Shown: one piece after another, positions 53,001 to 59,679 of the stretch
Layout: the number at the start of each line of letters is the position of its first letter
How positions within the stretch are numbered: the first letter of the stretch is position 1
NCBI RefSeq assembly: GCF_014268505.2
Contig: NZ_JABWQP020000007.1
Span: 62,001-126,000, forward strand
Reading direction: 5' to 3'
Source of the DNA: Pseudomonas khorasanensis
Lineage (GTDB): Bacteria > Pseudomonadota > Gammaproteobacteria > Pseudomonadales > Pseudomonadaceae
DNA: 64,000 nucleotides
The notes under the pieces: generated by a model
Told to the model about the DNA's origin: nothing
Seen by the model: only the letters and a program-made list of their open reading frames with translations
Databases searched by the model: none
Translations under genes and position numbers: made by a program

Positions 53001-53373
53001 TGAAGGTATCGTCATACAGAATCTGGAAGACACCATCAGCAAAATGCGACGTTTGAAGAAGCTTGGGGTGAGTTTTGCGATGGACGATTTCGGCACCGGT
53101 TATTCATCGCTGACCTATTTGAAGCGTTTGCCAGTGGATACGCTGAAAATCGACCAGTCGTTTATCCGCGATGCAACCACCGACCCGAACGACGCCGAGA
53201 TCATTCGCGCCATCGTCGCGATGGCCCGCAGCCTGGAGCTGGAAGTGATTGCCGAAGGCGTGGAGACGCCGGAGCAATTGGCATTTTTGCAGGGCCTGGG
53301 CTGCCACCTGTATCAGGGTTATCTGCACAGCCGGCCCGTGGCGCTGGAGGATCTTAAAAAGCTTTTGCCGTAA
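50095..53373 (+). CDS. Multi-PAS GGDEF-EAL cyclic-di-GMP protein
   Basis: A 1092-residue cytoplasmic protein with no membrane segment. Five PAS domains in tandem (about 28-145, 158-272, 277-400, 410-525, 535-655), then GGDEF (about 665-825) and EAL (about 845-1088). The cyclase motif GGDEF (740-744) is intact, with an inhibitory RxxD site (RMED) five residues before it. The phosphodiesterase motif EALVRW (873), KLEITEG, DDFGTGYSS and KIDQSFI are all intact. It may make, break or both. The PAS array would sense signals such as redox or ligands. It is monocistronic, ended by a terminator. Confidence 0.95.
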   Translation: MPKSVDRIPPMPRIQAVDPRHSEQSWESAPQLLAALNGARLGAWYWDIERGQISWSRGTQALFGFDPRQPLPADLEYLDLLPPEDRAKTVRAFHAVIAGAPIEQAMHHRIRWPDGSLHWLEISGSLLPDKHGRPRMIGVIREITHQRQREQALSSSEKRFATLFHLCPNMVLLTRQEDGLISEANQYFESLFGWPVQSAIGRTTLELGLWVHPEQRAELVRKTKAKGELVSMEVQFRASNGQVHDGILSAQKVELEGQPYLLSTFLDTTERKAAEHALKDSQERLDLALDSAQLGTWDWHIPSGMLYGSARAAQLHGLEPIPFHESFEAFFEGVPGEERETMRDAYRSLREGPAGNYQLTYRVQLPDGSSRYLESRARLYRDDSGAPLRMAGTLLDITDQVEREQRLVASEEKFATLFQVSPDPICVTRQETGEFIEINSSFSQTFGWSASDVIGHTAEEIGLWDASAKSLQRIERVIREQGLSNVAILVQHKDGKSLTCVISSRQISVGNQPCIVTTLRDITQQQRSEAALKASEEKFAKAFHSSPDAITITERDTGRYLEVNDGFCRLTGYRADEVVGKTVYQVGIWAEEKQRAALLAELQIKGRVHHQEMLGRNKRGEILTVEVSVEPITLNEHACLLLTARDVSLLKNAEAQIRHLAYHDPLTNLPNRALLMDRLSQQIALLKRHNLRGALLFLDLDHFKHINDSLGHPVGDTVLKIITARLEASVRMEDTVARLGGDEFVVLLSGLEGSRNEVSTQVRALADTLRELLSEPMFLDGQRLQVTPSIGVALIPDHGSTPTDLLKRADIALYRAKDSGRNTTQMYHNTMQKAASERLRMETDLRLALSRGEFDVHFQPQVDARDNRIIGAEALVRWNHPQLGAQSPTEFIKVLEDSGLILEVGTWILDEACNAFKQLIALKLVDPHDFSLCVNISPRQFRQNDFVERIEHSMTSHGLPCSLLKLEITEGIVIQNLEDTISKMRRLKKLGVSFAMDDFGTGYSSLTYLKRLPVDTLKIDQSFIRDATTDPNDAEIIRAIVAMARSLELEVIAEGVETPEQLAFLQGLGCHLYQGYLHSRPVALEDLKKLLP

Positions 53374-53430
53374 GGCGGAAGCGACGCAGAGTTGTCGAAG
53401 GTCTTCCGCCGACATGGATGCTGCGCCCAC

Positions 53431-53461
53431 AAAAAAGGCCCCGAGGTATCGGGGCCTTTTG
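53431..53461 (+). terminator. Bidirectional terminator
   Basis: AAAGGCCCCGA / TCGGGGCCTTT, 11-bp perfect stem with a tetraloop, A-run left and T-run right. It ends the GGDEF-EAL gene and the convergent ibpA. Confidence 0.9.
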
Positions 53462-53508
53462 TCCAGCGGCTTATCGCCCGTTCAGACGATTGTGCGTCAG
53501 CACATCAA

Positions 53509-53955
53509 TCAATGCTGCAGCGCGGCCTGCTGCGCTCCGTTGATCGGGATGCGCTTGGCTTTCGCTTCTTCCGGGACCACACGGAGCAGGTCGATGCTCA
53601 GCAAACCATTGCGCAGAGCAGCGTCCTTGATCTCAATGTGATCGGCCAGACGGAACGACAGTTTGAAGGCTCGCTGAGCGATGCCTTGGTGCAAGAACGT
53701 GACGTTCTCGTCAGAGTCACGCTTGCCGCCACTGATGGTCAGCACACCTTTCTCGACCTGCAGGTCCAGGTCTTCTTCCTGGAAACCGGCGGCCGCCACA
53801 ACGATACGGTATTGATCATCACCGTGTTTTTCAACGTTGTAGGGTGGGTAGCTGCTGCCTGGCTCGTTGCGCAGTGCGGTTTCGAACAGGTCGTTGAAAC
53901 GGTCGAAACCCACCGAGGAACGGAACAGTGGCGCGAGGGAAAATGCAGTACTCAT
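53509..53955 (-). CDS. ibpA: Small heat-shock protein Hsp20 (IbpA)
   Basis: A 148-residue Hsp20 with an alpha-crystallin domain (about 38-128: YNVEKHGDDQYRIVVAAAGF to LRNGLLSIDLLRVVPEEAK). The N-terminus MSTAFSLAPLFRSSVGFDRF is typical of IbpA. It holds unfolding proteins for refolding by DnaK and ClpB. It is controlled by a sigma32 promoter and a ROSE-like RNA thermometer just upstream. Confidence 0.96.
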   Translation of the reverse strand: MSTAFSLAPLFRSSVGFDRFNDLFETALRNEPGSSYPPYNVEKHGDDQYRIVVAAAGFQEEDLDLQVEKGVLTISGGKRDSDENVTFLHQGIAQRAFKLSFRLADHIEIKDAALRNGLLSIDLLRVVPEEAKAKRIPINGAQQAALQH

Positions 53956-54022
53956 GATTCAAATCTCCTGAACACAATCAGCAAGGTTTTGTGTCTCCGC
54001 GACCCGAATTCGGCATCGCGTA
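53956..54022 (-). promoter_or_regulatory. ROSE-type RNA thermometer in the ibpA leader
   Basis: In the leader CUUGCUGA (53978-53985) pairs with UCAGGAG (53965-53971), masking the AGGAG ribosome site and leaving the bulged G that is typical of ROSE elements with their U(U)GCU motif. A second upstream hairpin (CGCGA...TCGCG with inner CCGAATTCGG) completes the structure. ROSE control of ibpA is known in P. aeruginosa. Confidence 0.8.
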
Positions 54023-54028
54023 CCCCTT

Positions 54029-54056
54029 AGATAGGGACCGCTGTTTTGATTTCAAG
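54029..54056 (-). promoter_or_regulatory. Sigma32 heat-shock promoter of ibpA
   Basis: CTTGAAA (54050-54056), 13 bp, CCCTATCT (54029-54036) on the minus strand. The consensus is CTTGAAA with N11-15 and CCCCATnT. Confidence 0.85.
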
Positions 54057-54074
54057 AGATTATTTTCAGATTTT

Positions 54075-55034
54075 TTATGCGGCTTCGACGAGCGGCAAAC
54101 CGAGCAGGCGCGAGACGTGATCGGGCTCGGTTTCGCGGCGCAGAACCGTGAACAGCTCAGCGGCTTCAGGATAATTTCGCGTCAGCATGGCCAGCCATTG
54201 CTTCAGACGACCCGGCGACTGGCGGGCAGTCATTTGCGCCTTGGCTTGCAGCCAGAAATCCTGAATCAGTGGCATCAGCTCGGCCCACGTCATCTCGACG
54301 ATCTCTTCACCGGCGCGGGCCGCGGCGATCTGGCGAGCCAGATCCGGACGCGACACCAGACCGCGACCCAGCATGATGTCCTCCACGCCGCTGATCTCGC
54401 GGCAGCGGCGCCAGTCTTCGACACTCCAGATATCGCCGTTGGCGAACACCGGCACCTTGACCACGTCCTGCACACGCGGGATCCATTCCCAGTGTGCCGG
54501 CGGTTTATAGCCGTCCACTTTGGTCCGCGCATGCACCACGATGTGCTCGGCGCCGCCTTCAGCCAGCGCGGTGGCACAGACCAGCGAACCGTCCGGGCTG
54601 TCGAAACCGAGGCGCATTTTCGCCGTGACCGGGATATGCGCAGGCACCGCACGACGGACATGCTCGACGATCTGGTTGAGCAGTTCCGGCTCCTTGAGCA
54701 GCACCGCCCCGCCCCGGGATTTGTTGACGGTTTTGGCCGGACAACCAAAATTCAGGTCGATGACTTCGGAGCCCAGCTCACAGGCCAGCGCCGCGTTCTC
54801 CGCCAGGCACACCGGGTCGGAACCGAGCAATTGCACGCGCAGCGGCACGCCGGACGCGGTGCGGGCGCCGTTGAGCAGCTCCGGACCGAACTTGTGGAAA
54901 TACGCCGGGGTGAGCAACTGGTCGTTGACCCGGATGAATTCAGTCACGCACCAATCGATGCCGCCAACGCGGGTCAGCACGTCGCGAAGGATGTCGTCGA
55001 CCAACCCCTCCATGGGCGCCAGAGCAATTTGCAT
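54075..55034 (-). CDS. dusC: tRNA-dihydrouridine(16) synthase DusC
   Basis: A 319-residue FMN TIM-barrel enzyme. N-terminal ALAPMEGLVDDILRDVL; catalytic cysteine in DLNFGCPAKTVNKSRGGAVL; FMN and tRNA residues in VHARTKVDGY and FANGDIWS. Sequence fits DusC, which reduces U16 of tRNA. It is divergent from nothing and stands alone between ibpA and a thioesterase gene. Confidence 0.93.
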   Translation of the reverse strand: MQIALAPMEGLVDDILRDVLTRVGGIDWCVTEFIRVNDQLLTPAYFHKFGPELLNGARTASGVPLRVQLLGSDPVCLAENAALACELGSEVIDLNFGCPAKTVNKSRGGAVLLKEPELLNQIVEHVRRAVPAHIPVTAKMRLGFDSPDGSLVCATALAEGGAEHIVVHARTKVDGYKPPAHWEWIPRVQDVVKVPVFANGDIWSVEDWRRCREISGVEDIMLGRGLVSRPDLARQIAAARAGEEIVEMTWAELMPLIQDFWLQAKAQMTARQSPGRLKQWLAMLTRNYPEAAELFTVLRRETEPDHVSRLLGLPLVEAA

Positions 55035-55109
55035 GAGAAAACACTACTTGGAGAAAAAACGTGCGGCAGTTTACTGGATTACGCCAAAAACCGCAGGACA
55101 ACACATCGC

Positions 55110-55200
55110 CTGTGGGAGCGAGCCTGCTCGCGAATGCGGACTGTCAGTTCATACATGTGAAACTGACCCGACGCTTTCGCGAGCAGGCTCGCTCCCACAG
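55110..55200. repeat. REP inverted pair with nested hairpin
   Basis: Perfect 25-bp arms at 55110-55134 and 55176-55200, same family as 46827-46891. Between them GTCAGTT / AACTGAC forms a second inner hairpin. Confidence 0.9.
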
Positions 55201-55208
55201 GGTGGGAT

Positions 55209-55652
55209 TTACATTGCTTCTGCAATCTGGATCGCCGGGCCGTAACCCTCGATAAACTCCGCCGGCATGCGCTTGGGCTTGCCGGTCGAGAGTTCGATGC
55301 AGACGAAGGTGGTCTGGGCTCGCAACAGCGTTGCGTTGTCGCTCGGACGCTTGAGCTGGAAATGCCGCGTCATTTTCAGGCGCTGATCCCAATCGACAAT
55401 CCAGGTCGCCAGTTGTAACTCATCGCCTTCGTAGGCAGCGGCCAGATAATCGATTTCATGGCGGACAACGGCCATCGCCCGATCCAGTCGCCGGTACTCG
55501 ACCAGATCCAGCCCCAAACGCTGCGAATGACGCCAGGCGCAGCGCTCAAGCCAGGTCACGTAGACGGCATTGTTCGCGTGGCCGAGGCCATCAATGTCCT
55601 CGGCGCCTACTTGCAGATCAATGGTAAACGGCGTCGCCCGATCCCAGCCCAT
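55209..55652 (-). CDS. 4HBT-family acyl-CoA thioesterase
   Basis: A 147-residue hot-dog fold protein. The catalytic region of the YbgC/FadM type is visible: EDIDGLGHANNAVYVTWLERCAW (aspartate in the D-x-x-x-H-x-N pattern). It probably hydrolyses a short or medium acyl-CoA. It follows the alpha/beta hydrolase after 46 bp and may share its transcript. Confidence 0.88.
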   Translation of the reverse strand: MGWDRATPFTIDLQVGAEDIDGLGHANNAVYVTWLERCAWRHSQRLGLDLVEYRRLDRAMAVVRHEIDYLAAAYEGDELQLATWIVDWDQRLKMTRHFQLKRPSDNATLLRAQTTFVCIELSTGKPKRMPAEFIEGYGPAIQIAEAM

Positions 55653-55698
55653 GCCTCACTCCCGGTCAAAGTAATCAACCGGGGCAGTGTAACGGAGC

Positions 55699-56532
55699 TC
55701 AGGCCGATTGGCGCGTCTGCAGGCTGCGGCCGGCCAGCAGTGATAACACGCCATCAATGACCCGAGGGTCGGCGAGCACCCGTTGATGACCACCGCTTTC
55801 AAGCCGCAGAAGCCGACTGTCGAACCATGCTTCATGAATCAATTGCGACTCTTTGACCGAGACAAAATTGTCGTCCTCGGCATGGACGATCAGGCCGGGC
55901 ATGTCCAGTTGATAATGCGTGACATCAAGCGTGGCGGCGCGCATGCCGACGTCCTGCTCGACTTGGCGGATAAACGCCGAACGTGCTCTGGCGGGCAGGC
56001 CGACGTAGCGGGCGAAACCGCGCAGCACGCCGAGGATCCGGGAGGGTGCGGCGATACTGACTAGCGTTTCGGTGCGCAGACCCAATTGCACCGCGAGCAT
56101 CGCGCTGGCGCCGCCCATGGAGTGGCCGATAACCGCTTGCAGAGGCGGCAATTCGGCAGCCGCTTCGAGCATCGCGCGGGCAAACAGCACCACGTTGGCT
56201 TCGCGCCCCGGCGAACGACCGTGGGCCGGGCCATCGAGCGCGACAACGGTGTAACCGGCATCGACCAGCGCCGTGATCAGCGCGGCGAACTGGGTTGGCC
56301 GCCCTTCCCAACCGTGCATTAACAAGACCGTCGGGCCTTGACCCCAACGCAGCGCCGAAAGACCGAAACGCAAGGTGATGCGCTCGGAACTGGCCAACAA
56401 CGGTAGCTCCCAGTCCCGCAGCGGCAACGCTCGCGGCGTCATGAACGCCAGCCGCATTTTGCTCGCCACCAGCTTCGGTGCAAACCAGCCCAAGGTGCCG
56501 TTAACGCCACGAACCCACTTCAACGTGTTCAT
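55699..56532 (-). CDS. Alpha/beta hydrolase
   Basis: A 277-residue hydrolase. Oxyanion region LLMHGWEGRPTQF, nucleophile elbow GHSMGGASAML, acidic residue in HAEDDNFVSVKES and the final His in ESGGHQRVL are all present. The N-terminus is slightly hydrophobic but no signal peptide is evident. It lies 30 bp after a TetR regulator, which probably controls it. Substrate unknown; an ester is likely. Confidence 0.88.
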   Translation of the reverse strand: MNTLKWVRGVNGTLGWFAPKLVASKMRLAFMTPRALPLRDWELPLLASSERITLRFGLSALRWGQGPTVLLMHGWEGRPTQFAALITALVDAGYTVVALDGPAHGRSPGREANVVLFARAMLEAAAELPPLQAVIGHSMGGASAMLAVQLGLRTETLVSIAAPSRILGVLRGFARYVGLPARARSAFIRQVEQDVGMRAATLDVTHYQLDMPGLIVHAEDDNFVSVKESQLIHEAWFDSRLLRLESGGHQRVLADPRVIDGVLSLLAGRSLQTRQSA

Positions 56533-56562
56533 CGCTCTCTCCTCAGGCTTGTTGCCTTCAGG

Positions 56563-57102
56563 TCAACGCACTGCCGACTTGGCGGCGCGCAGCAATCGAT
56601 CGGATAACTCTCCCGGGCCCAACGCTCTTGCCAGCGCCAGACCGCCTACCATCAGCGCGACATCGGCCAGGGCCTTGTCGGTGTCCTCAGGACTGGCCGC
56701 CAGTTGCGCGACCATCAATTCCAGATGCTCGTTAAGCGCGATGCGAAACGATTCAGGCAAACGCCCCAACTCACCGATCGAGGCCGGAATCGGACACGCG
56801 GCTTCGCTGGAATCGCGATGTTTGCGCGACAGATAAAACGCAGCCACCAGAGCGCGGCGTTCTTCGCCGGTCAGATCGGCATCCATGTCGGCAATCAGGT
56901 CGCGGCGGCGGCCGAGCAATTGCTTGAACGCTTCGAGCATCATCGCGTCCTTGCTTTCGAAGTGCGCATAGAAGCCGCCGACTGTCAGGCCGGCGGCGCC
57001 CATCACTTCGCCCACGCTCGGGTCCGCCGGGCCACGCTGAATCAGTGCGGCGCTGGCAGCCTTGAGGATGCGTTCGCGGGTTTGAGCTTTTTTATCGTTC
57101 AT
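56563..57102 (-). CDS. TetR-family regulator
   Basis: A 179-residue regulator. Helix-turn-helix in TRERILKAASAALIQRGPADPSV and GEVMGAAGLTVGGFYAHFESKDAMMLE. C-terminal ligand part is variable. It is first in a likely operon with the alpha/beta hydrolase. Just upstream an AT-rich imperfect palindrome (AATATTACGACTAGAATATT, 57114-57133) may be its operator. Confidence 0.88.
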   Translation of the reverse strand: MNDKKAQTRERILKAASAALIQRGPADPSVGEVMGAAGLTVGGFYAHFESKDAMMLEAFKQLLGRRRDLIADMDADLTGEERRALVAAFYLSRKHRDSSEAACPIPASIGELGRLPESFRIALNEHLELMVAQLAASPEDTDKALADVALMVGGLALARALGPGELSDRLLRAAKSAVR

Positions 57103-57229
57103 CGTAGCCTCCGAATATTACGACTAGAATATTATTCGCATAATAATATCCCGCAAGTCAAAAATATGACCGCTGGTCTGAAGCGCAGTGTAAGGAAAAA
57201 GGAGAGTTGGCCAAACGCCAGACAAACAA

Positions 57230-57258
57230 AAGGGCCATTCAATAATTGAATGACCCTT
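57230..57258 (-). terminator. Terminator of the Ala-Glu tRNA transcript
   Basis: A 12-bp stem AGGGCCATTCAA / TTGAATGACCCT with a 3-nt loop, followed on the minus strand by TTTTGTTTG. Confidence 0.8.
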
Positions 57259-57284
57259 ATAAAATCCCGCAGAGCGGGTAATCG

Positions 57285-57360
57285 TGGCGTCCCCTAGGGG
57301 ACTCGAACCCCTGTTACCGCCGTGAAAGGGCGGTGTCCTAGGCCACTAGACGAAGGGGAC
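57285..57360 (-). tRNA. tRNA-Glu (anticodon TTC), last in the transcript
   Basis: A 76-nt tRNA with CCA. Loop CTTTCAC within CCGCC / GGCGG gives TTC. Identical to the copy at 57570. Confidence 0.97.
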
Positions 57361-57440
57361 ACAAACCCTTCTATACAACTGATCAGTGCTGAGAACTGAT
57401 CGATTCAAGGCCGGTGTGGCCAGACCTTGAACTGTAAAAT

Positions 57441-57516
57441 TGGTGGAGCTAAGCGGGATCGAACCGCTGACCTCCTGCATGCCATGCAGGCGCTCTCCCA
57501 GCTGAGCTATAGCCCC
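57441..57516 (-). tRNA. tRNA-Ala (anticodon GGC), second copy
   Basis: A 76-nt tRNA with CCA. Loop ATGGCAT within CCTGC / GCAGG gives GGC. The G3-U70 pair that marks alanine tRNAs is present. It differs from the copy at 57726 by paired changes in two stems. Confidence 0.97.
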
Positions 57517-57569
57517 GGATTTTTCGCCTCGCGGCGGAGTGACATCTTGCAACATCACTTCTGTAAAAC

Positions 57570-57645
57570 TGGCGTCCCCTAGGGGACTCGAACCCCTGTT
57601 ACCGCCGTGAAAGGGCGGTGTCCTAGGCCACTAGACGAAGGGGAC
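57570..57645 (-). tRNA. tRNA-Glu (anticodon TTC), second in the transcript
   Basis: Identical to 57285-57360, including part of the flanking sequence (CAAACCCTTCTATACAACTGATCA), which shows a tandem duplication. Confidence 0.97.
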
Positions 57646-57725
57646 GCAAACCCTTCTATACAACTGATCAACGCTGAGTGTTGATCGCTTCAAGGTCGGT
57701 GTGGCCAGGCCTTGAAGTGTAAATT

Positions 57726-57801
<76 letters not shown>

Positions 57802-57822
57802 CATCGCTGAGGACGGGGCGAA

Positions 57823-57851
57823 TCTTAAGGGCGTATCGAAAGCCTGTCAAA
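57823..57851 (-). promoter_or_regulatory. Promoter of the Ala-Glu-Ala-Glu tRNA transcript
   Basis: Consensus TTGACA (57846-57851), 17 bp, TAAGAT (57823-57828) on the minus strand, then a GC-rich discriminator (TCGCCCCG) as expected for stringent control. Confidence 0.9.
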
Positions 57852-57946
57852 CTTATTTTTGAAAAAATTCAAAAAATTTTGTCGGGATAACAATCACTTA
57901 CCGCCCTCCCCCGTAAAACCGGTAGGTTTGCAACCCGGACAGACCT

Positions 57947-58029
57947 GCAGGAGCTGTCGCAGCCTGCGATCTTTTGACATTGCCTTGTTAAAACAAGATC
58001 AAAAGATCGCCGCGTTCGGCAGCTCCTGC
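57947..58029. repeat. Palindromic repeat, GATCTTTTGATC family
   Basis: Outer arms GCAGGAGCTGTCG / CGGCAGCTCCTGC and inner arms GCGATCTTTTGA / TCAAAAGATCGC. It lies just past the gltX stop and may serve as its 3' end structure. Confidence 0.8.
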
Positions 58030-58044
58030 AACGTCAAATGCCGT

Positions 58045-59526
58045 TCAGGCGATGGCGCCCAGAAGCTTTTCCCACTCTTTGTTTTCTTTCTTCGACACGC
58101 CGCCCAGCAGGTCGATCGCCTGACGCAGACGATAGCGAGTGAGATCCGGACCGAGTATTTCCATCGCATCGAGCACCGACACCGAACTGGCCTGACCGGT
58201 GATCGCCGCAAACATCAACGGCATCGCATCGCGCAGTTTCAACTCCAGGGATTCGACGACTGCCTGAATCGTTGCGGTGATGTTGTCCTTTTCCCACTGA
58301 CGCAGGCTTTCGAGCTTCCACAGGATCAACTGCATCAACTGGCGAACCTGATCACCGGAGAGCTTTTTCGACTCGAATAGCCTGGCGTCCGGATTGACGC
58401 CGCCGGCAAAGAAGAACCCGCCCAGCGGTGCAACCTGGCTGAAGGTCTCGACGCGACCTTGAACGTGCGGCGCGATCTTCATCATGTATTCGGCGTTGAA
58501 CGCCCACTTCTGCACGCGCGCGGCGAACTCCTCCACCGGCAGATCGCGCAGCCACTGGCCGTTGAGCCACGACAGTTTTTCGATGTCGAAGATCGGCCCG
58601 CCGAGGGATACGCGCTTGAGGTCGAAGTTGTCGACCATTTCCTGCAGCGAGAACTTCTCGCGCTCGTCCGGCATCGACCAACCCATGCGACCGAGGTAGT
58701 TGAGCATCGCTTCAGGCATGAAGCCCATGCGTTCGTAGAACGTCACGGACGTCGGGTTCTTGCGCTTGGACAGCTTGCTCTTGTCCGGGTTACGCAGCAG
58801 CGGCATGTAGCAAAGCTCTGGTTGCTCCCAGCCGAAGTATTCGTAAAGCAGGATCAGTTTCGGCGCCGAGGGCAGCCACTCTTCACCGCGCAATACGTGG
58901 GTGATACCCATCAGGTGATCGTCGACCACGTTGGCGAGGAAGTACGTCGGCAGGCCGTCGGTCTTCATCAGGACCTGCATGTCCATGCGATCCCACGGAA
59001 TTTCGACGTCGCCGCGCAACATGTCCGGCACTACGCAAACGCCTTCGCTCGGCACTTTCATGCGGATCACGTGGGGTTCGCCGGCAGCCAGACGGGCCGC
59101 GACTTCTTCCTTCGACAGCAGCAGCGCGCGGCCATCGTAGCGCGGGGTTTCGCCACGGGCCATCTGCTCGGCGCGCATCTGGTCCAGCTCTTCAGCGGTG
59201 CAGAAGCACGGGAACGCGTGGCCCATGTCGACCAGTTGCTGGCAGTACTTTTGATAGATGTCGCCACGTTCACTCTGGCGATACGGGCCGTGCGGGCCAC
59301 CGACGTCCGGGCCTTCGCTCCAGTCGATGCCGAGCCAGCGCAAGGCGTCGAAGATCTGCTGTTCGGACTCGCGGGTCGAACGCAACTGATCGGTGTCTTC
59401 GATGCGCAGGATGAACTCACCGCCATGCTGCTTGGCAAAGCAGTAGTTGAACAATGCGATGTAAGCGGTACCTACGTGGGGGTCCCCGGTAGGCGATGGC
59501 GCGATGCGAGTGCGGACGGTGGTCAT
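58045..59526 (-). CDS. gltX: Glutamyl-tRNA synthetase
   Basis: 493 residues from the ATG at 59526 (MTTVRTRIAPSPTGDPHVG); the frame to 59562 is not supported. Class I motifs: the HIGH-like PSPTGDPHVGTA and KLSKR in DKSKLSKRKNP. It charges tRNA-Glu. It lies beside the tRNA-Glu genes in pseudomonads, which is seen here too. Confidence 0.98.
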   Translation of the reverse strand: MTTVRTRIAPSPTGDPHVGTAYIALFNYCFAKQHGGEFILRIEDTDQLRSTRESEQQIFDALRWLGIDWSEGPDVGGPHGPYRQSERGDIYQKYCQQLVDMGHAFPCFCTAEELDQMRAEQMARGETPRYDGRALLLSKEEVAARLAAGEPHVIRMKVPSEGVCVVPDMLRGDVEIPWDRMDMQVLMKTDGLPTYFLANVVDDHLMGITHVLRGEEWLPSAPKLILLYEYFGWEQPELCYMPLLRNPDKSKLSKRKNPTSVTFYERMGFMPEAMLNYLGRMGWSMPDEREKFSLQEMVDNFDLKRVSLGGPIFDIEKLSWLNGQWLRDLPVEEFAARVQKWAFNAEYMMKIAPHVQGRVETFSQVAPLGGFFFAGGVNPDARLFESKKLSGDQVRQLMQLILWKLESLRQWEKDNITATIQAVVESLELKLRDAMPLMFAAITGQASSVSVLDAMEILGPDLTRYRLRQAIDLLGGVSKKENKEWEKLLGAIA

Positions 59527-59645
59527 GGCATGTCTCGAAAAAATGAGGAGCAGAACAATCAAGCCGCGAATGGTAACAGGCGAGACCCGCCGGGCTCCAG
59601 CGGACGGGGTATTTAGCTTAAGTCCTGGAATGTTGTTCCGCCCAT

Positions 59646-59676
59646 GATCGTTCCCACGCTCGGCGTGGGAACGATC
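59646..59676. repeat. Short palindromic repeat GATCGTTCCCACGC
   Basis: A 14-bp perfect stem with a 3-nt loop (GATCGTTCCCACGC / GCGTGGGAACGATC) between uvrB and gltX. It is a third type of Pseudomonas intergenic palindrome; it could also act as the uvrB 3' hairpin, though it lacks a T-run. Confidence 0.75.
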
Positions 59677-59679
59677 CCC

